A DNA stretch of 64,000 bases from Citrobacter amalonaticus Y19 (GCF_000981805.1 NZ_CP011132.1:2294001-2358000), one strand, 5' to 3'. Shown: positions 1 through 9,287, counted from the stretch's first letter. Notes: generated by a model from the sequence alone, not told the origin. Program-made: numbers and translations.

Positions 1-325
1 CGCGCCAGTCATAAGGGGTAAGATTGTAGCCGAACTGCGTCCCGCCGTTGATGGTAACGCCGGTATTGCCATTACGCACAACGGACGCCATCGACACCGG
101 CACGTTTACTTCGACCTGGTTGTCGATGATGTATTGCATCTCGGCGGGCACCGTAGGGACGACGATAACCTGTGATCCCGCCGTTAGCGGGGTGCTTATT
201 GTCATTTGATTACCGGCCGTACCGCGCCCGGCAAAGTTCGTGCAAAAAGACGGGGCACGAAGCCCCGCTGTAATCGCCATCACCGGGCGACCATCGTTAT
301 AATCAATCAGAATACCTTCTGGCAT
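1..325 (-). CDS. Phage tail-tip-associated protein, partial (C-terminus outside window)
   Basis: An open frame starts with ATG at 325 (MPEGILIDYNDGRPVMAITA) and runs off the left edge without a stop. It lies 7 bp downstream of the J-like tip gene on the same strand, where siphoviruses place tip accessory or fibre genes. The N-terminus resembles small phage proteins annotated DUF6453; that match is from memory and not verified. The function is unknown and I infer a tail-tip role from position only. Confidence 0.6.
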   Translation of the reverse strand, partial: MPEGILIDYNDGRPVMAITAGLRAPSFCTNFAGRGTAGNQMTISTPLTAGSQVIVVPTVPAEMQYIIDNQVEVNVPVSMASVVRNGNTGVTINGGTQFGYNLTPYDWR

Positions 326-332
326 AATTCAC

Positions 333-3044
333 CTACCATTTACCGACAACAACTCGCCCACCGCCAGACAGATTGACAGTAATTCCATTGCCGTTAATAA
401 CGACCGTATTATTCACACCGTTAAATGCAAACTGGCCGCTGGTCGCATACAGTTTTCCATGGAATTCACAGTCGCCACTCTTATCAATATTCCAGCCACG
501 TGTTCCGGCGAGAAAATTATTAGATCGGATATAGCTGGCAATTTTGGCGTTGGTAATACTGGCATCCTGAATAAGCGCATCGCGGATAAATACCTGCCCG
601 TTATAGACAAAGAAAGCGGCGGTGTAATTTCCAGGATCACTACCAGAATAAATGCCGAACTGATCAGCAGCAAAAACCACTGTGGATTTATATGTGCTGC
701 CCGATGGCTCAATGGACATGCCAAACCCGGTGTTATATTTCACACCGTTTCTGACAATCCCAAGGTTCAGTGTGTACGACGCTTTCGCAGTGCCATCGTT
801 TTTCACTTCGGCTGTTAATTTCTGATTTACAGCCGCCATCAGTTCACCATCAGGCCCGATCTGCGCCTGTACATAATCAGCGAGTTCAGCGAATGCGCCA
901 TCAAGATTTGCAACCGTGGTGGTCACCGTCATGACTTCGGCTTTCACTTCACCATACTGCTCAAACTGCCGCTGGACCGTGCCGTGATTGGCGAGGGCAT
1001 TTTCCATTATGCCTTCAAGGTTTGTATCAACCCCGCCTTTAACGTTCTGGAATGCTTCAGAATTCTGAACAGAATCATCAATGAGGTCGATCAGGCTTCC
1101 TGTATCCATTGAGCACAGAGCAGGAACTTCGATAAATGCAGAAGCGCCGAATGCGTTAATGGTCCTGATATACCAGTAATAGGTATGCCCGACCTGCAAC
1201 TGATTGCTGGTCCATGTGGTCCCCATCCCCTCTCTGCTGGCGTTGCCCTCAACGATCTCAGTTGAGGTTCCCGGAAGCTTCGTCTCACCTGATGTCCAGA
1301 AGTCGAACTGGGTGGAAACGTTAGTGATCGCAGCAAGACGGGGGATCATTGTCACTGCAAAGAACCCCTGCTCAATATCAACATGCGAGGGCGGCGGCGG
1401 CGCTTCAACACTGAACTCAAGATAAGCTTCAGGCGATTCAGCCCCCATCTGATTCACCGCTGAAACATGCGCCGTGTAGGTATTCCTTGGCAACCCAGTC
1501 AGACGAGTGAAAGACCCCGGCACCTGAGCAGAAAGCACCATCTGGCCATTTCGACGAATGACGACTTTGTTATAGACAACCTGCCCGATATTTTCCCAGG
1601 ACAGTATCCCCTGGACCACCTGGCCGATTTCTTCAACGGTGTACTTCATGTTCTGCGGCTGGGCAACACCACCGGACGGTAACTGAGTGAATGGAGGACG
1701 CTCAATAGGCTTACCGACAGCATCACCCCATACATCAGCCGTTTCCTGTTTCAGTGTCAGTTGCACGCCGTTCTGCACACCAAATTTCCAGTCCGTCACC
1801 CGCATCTCAACGTTCACGATGCCAATAGACGGGAAATTGACCTTCACATACATTCCGGGACGATATCGGTAGCCGCTGAGATTCAGCGTAACGTTCATCG
1901 TTCTGGCAATACGGGTACGCTTTAACTTCACATCAGCCAGGCGCTGCGCCTGAAACTCACTCGTCACAAATCGCAGTTTCATATCCTGCGAGATTTCGAC
2001 GCCGTCCTCCGCCACCCACTCGCTTACCGATACGGATGGGAAATCAGCTTCAGTAAATCCCTGTTGCGGATCGACGAATGTTCCCTTGATAGTGTTAACA
2101 CGCTCCGACTGGGAGACTTCCGGCATGATTTCTATATCACCGGCCAGCTGGCTTTCGGTGATCACTTCCGTTGCCGGGCCATAATACGCGCCAACCAGCA
2201 AACCATGCTTGCCGGCAATATAGGTCACGTCACCCGCACAGGCCGCAAGCATCCCCTCCAGAATGCTCACCTTGTTTTCGCTGAGGTCAAACTCGCCATT
2301 GATCGTGTAGCGTCTTTCGACAGTATTACCGCCGGTGATCACATCCTCATCGCAGATGTTGGCGGCTTCCTGAAACTGATCCCAGTTGATGTCTGAATCA
2401 GGAACCTTCAGGTAGTTGCGGTAATAGTCCAGGATAACCAGCGCCGCATTGTTACTGTATCCGGTCAGGCCTGTTCTCGGGTCGTATACGACGCGCCCAA
2501 ACTTCTCTACTTTGATATTGGGAATACCGGAAGGGAATTTCTCTGCGCTGAATTTCAGGGAGACACGAAGCCATGTGATCCCCTTGCCGATCATGTCATT
2601 TTTCCATGACGGGCAGTTCGCCAGCATGAACGGATCTGCAGTCTGCCGGTTCGTGTGTAACTGGAATGAAGCATGCTCGGGATAACTGCTGATGGGTTCA
2701 TCGCCGAGCCAGACCGTTCCGATGCTGGATAATGAATGCCCTGCGAGAGCAACGGCCAGGTGCAACATTTCACCATCATCCTGCTGGCCGGGCTGTTCTT
2801 CTGAAAAGAACAACGTACCGGCGGCAGTGGTACGTCCATAAACAACAGTTTTCGCGCTGGCAGCGGCACGAAGAACCTGTTTACGTTCTGATGTGTCACG
2901 GTATGAATCGATGGATGGTTTTTTGGTGAGAGCCTGAGTTGCGATCTGGGCAGCGACGGTGATCGCCATTGCGATCCCGTAATACTGATATGAAGCAGCA
3001 GCACCTGCTGCAACGGTCGCAATGACAGGAATAGCAGCAGGCAT
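333..3044 (-). CDS. Tail tip / host-specificity protein (lambda J-like)
   Basis: A 903-residue protein at the end of the tail operon, where lambda J lies. The N-terminal ~30 residues are hydrophobic and Ala-rich. A body typical of phage baseplate-hub tail proteins follows, then fibronectin-III-like stretches around residues 455-640. The C-terminal half has a DUF1983-like segment and ends in a beta-rich tip with the pattern GITVNLSGGGRVVVG. J-family proteins close the distal tail tube and bind the host receptor, so the C-terminus is expected to be the most variable part. It directly follows the NlpC/P60-like gene (the start overlaps its stop by 1 bp). Confidence 0.85.
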   Translation of the reverse strand: MPAAIPVIATVAAGAAASYQYYGIAMAITVAAQIATQALTKKPSIDSYRDTSERKQVLRAAASAKTVVYGRTTAAGTLFFSEEQPGQQDDGEMLHLAVALAGHSLSSIGTVWLGDEPISSYPEHASFQLHTNRQTADPFMLANCPSWKNDMIGKGITWLRVSLKFSAEKFPSGIPNIKVEKFGRVVYDPRTGLTGYSNNAALVILDYYRNYLKVPDSDINWDQFQEAANICDEDVITGGNTVERRYTINGEFDLSENKVSILEGMLAACAGDVTYIAGKHGLLVGAYYGPATEVITESQLAGDIEIMPEVSQSERVNTIKGTFVDPQQGFTEADFPSVSVSEWVAEDGVEISQDMKLRFVTSEFQAQRLADVKLKRTRIARTMNVTLNLSGYRYRPGMYVKVNFPSIGIVNVEMRVTDWKFGVQNGVQLTLKQETADVWGDAVGKPIERPPFTQLPSGGVAQPQNMKYTVEEIGQVVQGILSWENIGQVVYNKVVIRRNGQMVLSAQVPGSFTRLTGLPRNTYTAHVSAVNQMGAESPEAYLEFSVEAPPPPSHVDIEQGFFAVTMIPRLAAITNVSTQFDFWTSGETKLPGTSTEIVEGNASREGMGTTWTSNQLQVGHTYYWYIRTINAFGASAFIEVPALCSMDTGSLIDLIDDSVQNSEAFQNVKGGVDTNLEGIMENALANHGTVQRQFEQYGEVKAEVMTVTTTVANLDGAFAELADYVQAQIGPDGELMAAVNQKLTAEVKNDGTAKASYTLNLGIVRNGVKYNTGFGMSIEPSGSTYKSTVVFAADQFGIYSGSDPGNYTAAFFVYNGQVFIRDALIQDASITNAKIASYIRSNNFLAGTRGWNIDKSGDCEFHGKLYATSGQFAFNGVNNTVVINGNGITVNLSGGGRVVVGKW

Positions 3045-3442
3045 TAACGAATCCTCCAGACACTCAGCGGTTTAACCCGTAAGCTCACCAGACCATTTTC
3101 ACCCGGCACCCAGACCGAGCCGGAATACACCACGCCAGCGCACTTCGCCCCGCCGTTCTCGACAATGGCAATGTCCCCACGCTGAGCCAGTTTCACCGGA
3201 ACCTCGTCAAGGTATTTGCCGATCACTTTTTCCAGCGTCCCGCCACCTGTAAGAATCGCTTTCTTTGCGCCGGTTTCACTGTCATAAGTTCCACGCCAGT
3301 CTGCCGCATAGTCATCGCCACACATGGCCTGAGCGCAGTCTGCCGCAAACAGGCAACAGTCATGTTTGCCCCATGAAAAAGGCCGCTCAATAGCGGCCTT
3401 CATCACTGCATTTAGTCTGTTTTGCCAGTCAGGGTGCTTCAT
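3044..3442 (-). CDS. Tail assembly protein, NlpC/P60-like (lambda K position, DUF6950-like)
   Basis: A 132-residue protein between the distal tail genes and the J-like gene. The motif WGKHDCCLFAADCA at residues 24-37 is the Cys-containing active-site helix of NlpC/P60-type hydrolases. A later RGDIAIVENGG segment is typical of these small phage proteins. Lambda K has a similar peptidase domain and is thought to help the tip pass the peptidoglycan. Only the short hydrolase unit is present, without the N-terminal Mov34 domain of lambda K. Confidence 0.75.
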   Translation of the reverse strand: MKHPDWQNRLNAVMKAAIERPFSWGKHDCCLFAADCAQAMCGDDYAADWRGTYDSETGAKKAILTGGGTLEKVIGKYLDEVPVKLAQRGDIAIVENGGAKCAGVVYSGSVWVPGENGLVSLRVKPLSVWRIR

Positions 3443-3448
3443 GCTTCC

Positions 3449-4033
3449 TCACTTATAAGTAAACCCAGGCGCATCCTTTTTGTTGCCCCAGAAAATGGAA
3501 CGCTCAGCCATCTGCGCCACATAGCGAAATATGCGGTCACCAGAATAAGAGGCCTGTTGTGATTCATCGGTATAGCGATCCGGGAACGGGCGCTGCCAGT
3601 CTTCAAAAATATTACTGATGGTGTACTGAAGAGCGTTGGTCTCTCCGGCAGTGCCCCCGGTACCCGATACTTTCCCTTTAAACAGAAGATCGGCAACCTG
3701 CACCGCGCCATTGTCATTCATCGCAACCAGGTAGATTTCAGCATTGCGACCAACACAACGTTCATTCAGTGTTTTGGCGAACAGTGACAGGTCAAGCCCG
3801 GAAAGCGTCATCTTCACTTGCGTCGGGCTGGTCGTGTTCGTCTCAGTGGCATCATCAATCGAGCCCATGCGTCCCATGCCGTAATAGACGTAGCCACCCA
3901 GTACGATCGTCCCGGTACCGGAATGCACATAGACGGTGCCGGATTCAAACTGAATATTGGCGGCGATCGCTACCGTCACCCTGTCGCGGGATAACCAGTC
4001 CACCATCGAATCAGAAAAGGGGGAATACAGCAT
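3449..4033 (-). CDS. Distal tail protein (DUF2163-like)
   Basis: A 194-residue protein between the 4033-4626 tail gene and the NlpC-like gene. It is predominantly beta-rich. A stretch describing how a surface is sampled (SGLDLSLFAKTLNERCVGRNAE) is a common pattern in small tail-hub proteins of siphoviruses. The stop lies 6 bp before the next start, so the genes are co-translated. Position and size fit lambda L/M-type tip proteins, and the exact family is not certain. Confidence 0.6.
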   Translation of the reverse strand: MLYSPFSDSMVDWLSRDRVTVAIAANIQFESGTVYVHSGTGTIVLGGYVYYGMGRMGSIDDATETNTTSPTQVKMTLSGLDLSLFAKTLNERCVGRNAEIYLVAMNDNGAVQVADLLFKGKVSGTGGTAGETNALQYTISNIFEDWQRPFPDRYTDESQQASYSGDRIFRYVAQMAERSIFWGNKKDAPGFTYK

Positions 4034-4626
4034 TAAAATGCCTCCTCAAGCTCCAGGGTATAACTGGTAAAAACACCCGGCACACGGTTACCGGCGCCCT
4101 GCTGGTTATCCTTCAGTTTGAAAATACCGTAGGGTTTCGCAACTTCAATGGCAGCATTAGCAGGTGGCGAGCTGCGCATCATCGGGGCAAATACAATTAT
4201 TGCGGTACCGTTCGCCGCGCTCGTCACGTCGGCTGTAACCATCTTCAGTTCATCGTTAACAGTGAAATAATCGCCCTGTCTGAGCACAACTGTTCCCGGC
4301 GTCCAGCCCTTACTCTGAAGCTGGATTCCTGTCTGATTAGCGCCATCAACAACGGGCGCACCAGCAGGTGCTCTGCCACTTCTCCCCCAGTCACGGACTT
4401 TTACCCTTCCATATTCGCCATCAAGGGAAGCCACCAGGGCATCAATACGCCTGGATTTTTCGTCAGTAAGGTTATTAAAAGTCAGGGAACATACCCAGCG
4501 AGTACCGGGGAAGCGTGCGGTTTGTGATGATCCATTGAAGGGGGAACGAAAGGTTTTGGTGTTGCTTTCAGGTCGCCACGTTAAAGACGCCGGACAGATA
4601 TCATCCGGCCATTCAAGTGCAGCCAT
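4033..4626 (-). CDS. Minor tail protein (lambda M/L position)
   Basis: A 197-residue protein. The frame is open further upstream to 4653, but the ATG at 4626 has a good Shine-Dalgarno (AGGAGAG, 6 nt spacing), so I place the start there. The sequence has the N-terminal WPDDICPASLTW pattern and a central KVRDWGRSGRAP segment that I recognise from tail proteins next to DUF2163-like genes. It shares its stop region with the next start (overlap at 4033), which indicates translational coupling. It probably acts in distal tail-tip assembly; the inference is from position. Confidence 0.6.
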   Translation of the reverse strand: MAALEWPDDICPASLTWRPESNTKTFRSPFNGSSQTARFPGTRWVCSLTFNNLTDEKSRRIDALVASLDGEYGRVKVRDWGRSGRAPAGAPVVDGANQTGIQLQSKGWTPGTVVLRQGDYFTVNDELKMVTADVTSAANGTAIIVFAPMMRSSPPANAAIEVAKPYGIFKLKDNQQGAGNRVPGVFTSYTLELEEAF

Positions 4627-4722
4627 AAATCTCTCTCCTGGAGGAATACGCACGAGGCGGATACTGATCGTTTATCAGGATGTTAATGGTTTACATACCT
4701 GGCTATGGTTGATGCTCAGCCC

Positions 4723-4742
4723 GTCAGTGGTGGGACACTGAC
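4723..4742. promoter_or_regulatory. Hairpin between two opposed tail-region genes
   Basis: A perfect 7-bp inverted repeat (GTCAGTG and CACTGAC, 6-nt loop) lies between the leftward minor tail gene and the rightward 71-residue gene. No T-run follows it on either strand, so it is not a canonical terminator. It may be an operator or a processing hairpin for the rightward gene. Confidence 0.35.
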
Positions 4743-4792
4743 GCACTCAGATTAAGGAGGGATAGCTGATTACCTCTGGATAAGGAAATAAA

Positions 4793-5008
4793 ATGAAGTT
4801 TTACCTGTCTAAAGTGCAACTGCTACACATTGGAATGCCAGGTGATTACGAACCAGAAGCCGGGGCTCCAAATGTCAGATTTACCGTTTATGGTGAGCAC
4901 GGAGAAAGCATCACCAATCATATATACATTAAGGATGCGAAGAGTCGCACTCTCGTGGATCTTGAAAAAGAAGTTAATCAGTACCTCAATGGATTATATT
5001 CAGCCTAA
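4793..5008 (+). CDS. Small hypothetical protein, opposite strand to the tail operon
   Basis: A 71-residue protein beginning MKFYLSKVQLLHIG, preceded by AAGGAAATAAA 4 nt before the ATG. It lies on the plus strand inside an otherwise leftward tail operon, between the 121-residue gene (3' ends overlap by 9 bp) and the minor tail gene. No membrane segment or known domain was recognised; the sequence is an alpha/beta mix with acidic clusters. The reversed orientation is typical of a moron, a cargo gene expressed in the lysogen. The function is unknown. Confidence 0.65.
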   Translation: MKFYLSKVQLLHIGMPGDYEPEAGAPNVRFTVYGEHGESITNHIYIKDAKSRTLVDLEKEVNQYLNGLYSA

Positions 5009-5365
5009 GCCAAGTAATCGGCGTAGTGGTCCACGAAAAATAAAGTCTTGATGTATTTGTTTCATAGCCGCCTCCGCACCAGCAGTAGCGGCTTTCTCCA
5101 TTGCCTGGCGTAATTTATCTGATTCGCTTACAGGGGCACTAAAACAGTTAATAACAATAAACCCTCCCCCTTTAAGATGAACAGTAATACCGCCATCTGC
5201 TAATGTAACTTTGTCGCCCTGCTCCTGAAGTCCCTTATCATTAACTTTCAGTTGCTGTCGAACAGAAGCACTGAGTTCATCAATCGCGCAGTTAATCTCA
5301 TTGTTGGCCTGACGCATACGCAAAAGCGACTTTTCCAGCGCTTCAACACGTTTCTCTAAAGCCAT
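5000..5365 (-). CDS. Tail-region protein sharing motifs with the tape measure and tip proteins
   Basis: A 121-residue protein directly downstream of the tape-measure gene (45 bp gap), with SD GGGAGA. Residues 1-45 form a coiled coil (MALEKRVEALEKSLLRMRQA). The middle carries GITVHLKGGG, also seen in the J-like C-terminus. The last ~40 residues resemble the tape-measure C-terminus: both have an RQAM/KQAM helix, then QDF, then an RG..RRLLG end. I do not recognise a named family. It may be a tail-tip or tape-measure-binding component. Confidence 0.6.
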   Translation of the reverse strand: MALEKRVEALEKSLLRMRQANNEINCAIDELSASVRQQLKVNDKGLQEQGDKVTLADGGITVHLKGGGFIVINCFSAPVSESDKLRQAMEKAATAGAEAAMKQIHQDFIFRGPLRRLLGLG

Positions 5366-5410
5366 AACTATCTCCCGCCTTTCGGCAATTTAAATAGAAA
5401 ATGTTGGACA

Positions 5411-8400
5411 TCACACGCCTAACAAACGACGAGCTTGGCCACGATTGGAAAAGTCCTGAAGCAAATCCTGACGCGCCTGCTTAGCGCCATCATTCGCCCC
5501 CTGACGGGCGGCTTCCTGCATAGCCTGTTTCAGTGCCGCATCTCCGTTACCGGAGATGGAAAAGTGCTGGGTAATATTTATATCCCCATTCCCACCAGAT
5601 GCGGGCTGTGCCCCAACCATACGGACCCCCAGAGAACCATCGGCAGAACGCGTCAGCGGCATAATCGCTTCTGGCCCAGCTTCTCCCATCAGCCCCGCGC
5701 CCTTTGCGAAAGCAAAATAAGTTGGTGTCCTCACAATGCTGTTGCTGTAAGCACTGAGACTTTCAGAAGCATAGGCACCTCCTTTGGCATTCAACTTAAT
5801 ACCAGACGCAGCAGAGTTATAAGCGCCTGAGGGTGTACTTCCACCAGCCCCAGACGCACCAAACATTCCGCCAATAGAACTGAAAAAACCGCTATTACTG
5901 GCCGACCGCAGGGAATCCACCAGCATCGCGTTCAGAATGATTTTCTGCATAGACTGAAGCACCGAATTGGCCCAGTCTTCCCAGTCGACTTTATTACCGG
6001 CCAGAGCATCAGAAATATTACCGACCAGCCCAGACATGGAGTTATTAACCAGATCAGCAGACTGCGAAGCGTAATCCGAAGCAGTATCAGCCCAGTTAGC
6101 GAATCCTTCACGCATGCCAGCGGTCCAGTTGCTGCGCTGGGCATCAGAGGCAGTGTAATAAGCTTCCTGATCGCGAAGACGTTCATCGAGATAGCGCTTA
6201 TTCAGCGCCAGTTCCTGACGGTAGAGGTCCTCGGAAATATCTCCAGATTGATATTGCCGCTGTAGATCAACGTTCTTCTGCTGAAATTCCTCTCGTATGC
6301 GCAGCATTTCCTGCATTCGCTCGCGGATACGGCTTCCCTGCCCATACCCTGTCAGCTCTGCCTGATTAGAAGATCGCGCACTGGCGTTGGCATCAGCGAG
6401 GTTTGCTTCATATGCTGCCAGTTGTTCACGAATCTTCTGCTGGTCGATAAGTGCTGCATTTTGCAAAAGAGTTTGTTTCTGCGTTTCGGTCAGCGTAGCA
6501 AGCTCCCCCTGGCTTACCTGATATTTCAGTTTAGCCAGTTCGGTATTTTGCCCAGCCAGAGCGATTTGCTCTTTCTGCTGTTTAATCAGCTTGTCGTAAG
6601 TATCCGCCGTTTTTTCAGTTTCTGTTTTCCCACCTTTAGCTTTCGGCTTATTAGCCTGATTATTTCTCCATTCCGCCAGGCCGTTGTTTATCAACTCCTG
6701 TCTGTTTGTCTGATACTGAGGATCATTTGTAAGCCCGAGATCGTCAGCGGCGTATCCGAGTCGCGCCCGCTCTTTCGCCTCTCCCTGTAACCGTGACAGC
6801 TCCAGTTCGCGGCGACTCTTCGCCAGTGCATCAGTCTGCTTGCTGGTCAGATCGGCCTGAGGTATACGTAGAGGAATGTTGGCAAGTCCCTGTCTCGCAC
6901 GAAGAAGATCATTACCAAGCCCCAGTAGCCTGTTGAATTCAGTATGCTGGCCATTCATGTTTACCAGAGACTGATACTCAGCATTTTGACGCCAGGCTCG
7001 CTCTTTAATCAGGTCATTACGCCGCCTTTCGTTTTCCTCAAGAGCTTGCGATACCGATCGAGATTTTTCTCTAAGTTGAGCAAGTTTTTCTTCCTCAACA
7101 GAAATTTGATCAGTCAGTATTGAAATTGACTTAAGAATATTGAGGTCGTTTTCTTGAGTTATTCCCGGCTTATTTCTCGCTTCATTGAGTTCATTAATCC
7201 GGCGGTTCAGGCTGGTTACACTTTTTTCCTGTTCTGTAATCAACCTTTTTTGTTCTTCCAGTGCGGCGACAGTCTGACTACGGTTGCTGTCCAACTCAGG
7301 AAGAGACATTTTCGATGTCTTCTCTTTGATCTCGTCAATCTGGTTTGCATATTCGCGGGCAGATTGTCGGGCCTGTTCCTGATTCTGGTACATGGTGTAC
7401 CAGGCACCAGCGCCCAGCATCAGTAATCCAGGTAGACCACCAACCAGTGAAAGCAGCCCTGTTGCTCCACTTTTGACAAGTCCCATCACAGAGGTCGCAG
7501 AGTTAAGAGCCTGCTGTGATGCAGTAACAGCACGGTTAGACTGAACCAGCGCGGCATTTGCCGTGATCATCGCCCGTCTTTTCGCAATAGCGTTCTGCGT
7601 TGCTGTTGCCTCTGCATTGGTGTTACGTGCAAGTTCAAGCTCTGTCTGGGCCAGTTGGTAAGATCGTTCTGCTGCAATTGCATCTGCTGCGGCTTTTCGC
7701 TGAGACTGTGTTGCTGAACTGGCGCGGGCGGCAGCCAGCGCAATCTCATTTTTACGTACATCGATCAGTTGTGCTGTTTGCCCACTGAGATCACCGAACA
7801 TACCACCAAGATACCTTGCCCCGCCAATAGCGGCCAGAGCACCAGCGGCAGCAGCTACGGTGTTAATATTATCTGAAATGGTATTGAGAACACCGGTCAG
7901 TGCGCTTGTCGCACCGGTCGCTTCATTCGCACCGCCAACCCATGCCATGAAGGCATTTTCAATTTTTGTTGATGCTGCCGCCACTGTCTGCGGCATAGCA
8001 CTGTATTCTTCGCGAAGTGATCCAAGCTGGCTGATTAGAGCAGGCACCACCTTATCAGCGGTTAATTGCCCCTGATCAGCCATCGCTTTAAGGTCTTTCC
8101 TGGCTACTCCCATCCCGGAGGCAAGGGCACGTATTACACGATCGCCATTTTCATTGACAGAGTTAAACTCTTCTCCACGGAGGACGCCTTGCGCCAGCGC
8201 CTGGCTGAACTGGGTGATTACTGAACTGGCTTCAGATGTGCTGGCACCAGATAGCTTAAGTCCTGTTGAAATAGCTTCGGTTACTTTCAGAACCGCTTCT
8301 GAACTGTAACCATATTCACGCATAGAAGCCGCCGAACGAGCAAACAGGCTGGCGTTATCTGAAAATGCAGTGCCGGTTCGCTGGCTGATATCCATCAGTG

Positions 8401-8740
8401 CACGCTGTGATTCTTTAAAATCATCAGTCGATTGCGATGCTTGCTTTAACCTGGCATTAACTGAACTCCATTCATCCGCCAGAGAAATCAGGTGGCCAGT
8501 GGCATATGCGCCTGCAAAAGCACCAGCCAGACCCATTGCAGAGGCTTTTGCTGTATTAAGTTGACTGGTTACCTCGGCAAGCGCCTTCTGTGTCTCTCTC
8601 GATGCTGCCGCAGCCTGGCGACCGCCATTCTGCATAGTGCGGTAATAATCCTGCCCCGTACGAGATGCCCGCGCGATCTCCGTCTGGAAAGACTGAGAGT
8701 TAGCCGAAATTTTAATAATAAGTTCGCGGAGAGTCGCCAT
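5411..8740 (-). CDS. Tail tape measure protein
   Basis: A 1109-residue, largely helical protein, the longest of the prophage and in the canonical place after the G/T chaperone genes. The N-terminal 250 residues match the tape-measure core domain, with RTGTAFSDNASLFARSA and the GVLRGEEFNSVNENG region typical of that family. A hydrophobic segment around residues 420-445 (LLSLVGGLPGLLMLGAGAWY) may insert in the host membrane. Long Gln/Glu-rich coiled coils follow. Length should set tail length (roughly 1.5 Angstrom per residue by the general rule). The C-terminal ~40 residues recur in the next gene. Confidence 0.93.
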   Translation of the reverse strand: MATLRELIIKISANSQSFQTEIARASRTGQDYYRTMQNGGRQAAAASRETQKALAEVTSQLNTAKASAMGLAGAFAGAYATGHLISLADEWSSVNARLKQASQSTDDFKESQRALMDISQRTGTAFSDNASLFARSAASMREYGYSSEAVLKVTEAISTGLKLSGASTSEASSVITQFSQALAQGVLRGEEFNSVNENGDRVIRALASGMGVARKDLKAMADQGQLTADKVVPALISQLGSLREEYSAMPQTVAAASTKIENAFMAWVGGANEATGATSALTGVLNTISDNINTVAAAAGALAAIGGARYLGGMFGDLSGQTAQLIDVRKNEIALAAARASSATQSQRKAAADAIAAERSYQLAQTELELARNTNAEATATQNAIAKRRAMITANAALVQSNRAVTASQQALNSATSVMGLVKSGATGLLSLVGGLPGLLMLGAGAWYTMYQNQEQARQSAREYANQIDEIKEKTSKMSLPELDSNRSQTVAALEEQKRLITEQEKSVTSLNRRINELNEARNKPGITQENDLNILKSISILTDQISVEEEKLAQLREKSRSVSQALEENERRRNDLIKERAWRQNAEYQSLVNMNGQHTEFNRLLGLGNDLLRARQGLANIPLRIPQADLTSKQTDALAKSRRELELSRLQGEAKERARLGYAADDLGLTNDPQYQTNRQELINNGLAEWRNNQANKPKAKGGKTETEKTADTYDKLIKQQKEQIALAGQNTELAKLKYQVSQGELATLTETQKQTLLQNAALIDQQKIREQLAAYEANLADANASARSSNQAELTGYGQGSRIRERMQEMLRIREEFQQKNVDLQRQYQSGDISEDLYRQELALNKRYLDERLRDQEAYYTASDAQRSNWTAGMREGFANWADTASDYASQSADLVNNSMSGLVGNISDALAGNKVDWEDWANSVLQSMQKIILNAMLVDSLRSASNSGFFSSIGGMFGASGAGGSTPSGAYNSAASGIKLNAKGGAYASESLSAYSNSIVRTPTYFAFAKGAGLMGEAGPEAIMPLTRSADGSLGVRMVGAQPASGGNGDINITQHFSISGNGDAALKQAMQEAARQGANDGAKQARQDLLQDFSNRGQARRLLGV

Positions 8741-8752
8741 ATTTCACCCAAT

Positions 8753-8777
8753 AAAAAACCCGCCTTTTTAGGCGGGT
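8753..8777 (-). terminator. Rho-independent terminator after the lipoprotein gene
   Basis: On the minus strand a 7-bp stem (ACCCGCC/GGCGGGT, 6-nt loop) is followed by a run of Ts. It lies between the lipoprotein gene and the tape-measure gene, so it can end the lipoprotein transcript while Q-modified late transcription reads through. Confidence 0.75.
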
Positions 8778-8798
8778 GTCTTTAATTCGAGAGTTTAC

Positions 8799-9212
8799 TT
8801 AAAAAGCTGTAGGTGAGAATCTGAAATCGCCGTTAGCCCCGTATCCAACCCGGTATATTAGTACCTTATCTTTTACTACTTCAGCCCCCACCTCAACCAT
8901 GCCACCAGCACACCAGCCATGAGGTGTTGCACTTAAAACATGCCGACCTGGATTTGGGTAGAAGATCACTTTTTCCCTTGAATCAATATCTGCAATTGGA
9001 TTGCCATCAATATAAATACTGATAAGGCACGCACTACCCATTAGTCCGGAATCTCTTTTGACGATAACTGTCCCGGTATCAGCAGAATTTTTAACGATTT
9101 TTTTATCCCAAATTCTGTCAGCAGAAACACTTCTTGCTTGTTCTGTAGAAACGGGCTGCGTAGAACATCCAGATAATAGAGCGATAGCAACAACCAGAAG
9201 TAATTTATTCAT
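8799..9212 (-). CDS. Prophage lipoprotein (moron)
   Basis: A 137-residue protein with a lipoprotein signal peptide: MNKLLLVVAIALLSGC with lipobox LLSGC, lipidated Cys16. Ser at +2 predicts outer-membrane sorting. The mature part has four further Cys-containing or beta-rich stretches (for example HGWCAGG) and no enzyme motif I recognise. It is inserted between the tail chaperone pair and the tape measure, with its own candidate promoter (9258-9287) and terminator (8753-8777). Lysogenic lipoproteins at such positions can block superinfection or phage receptors; that role is inference. SD is TAGGGA. Confidence 0.8.
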   Translation of the reverse strand: MNKLLLVVAIALLSGCSTQPVSTEQARSVSADRIWDKKIVKNSADTGTVIVKRDSGLMGSACLISIYIDGNPIADIDSREKVIFYPNPGRHVLSATPHGWCAGGMVEVGAEVVKDKVLIYRVGYGANGDFRFSPTAF

Positions 9213-9257
9213 ATCCCTATTCCATATTTAGAAGGCAATAAATATTAATGTGGAATG

Positions 9258-9287
9258 ATTATAATGTCACTGGGTTACTGCGGTTAA
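9258..9287 (-). promoter_or_regulatory. Candidate promoter of the lipoprotein gene
   Basis: On the minus strand TTAACC (9282-9287) is followed after 18 bp by a perfect TATAAT (9258-9263). The -35 has 4 of 6 consensus bases. It overlaps the end of the gene T-like frame and points to the lipoprotein gene 46 bp downstream. The site could let the moron be expressed from the silent prophage. Confidence 0.55.
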
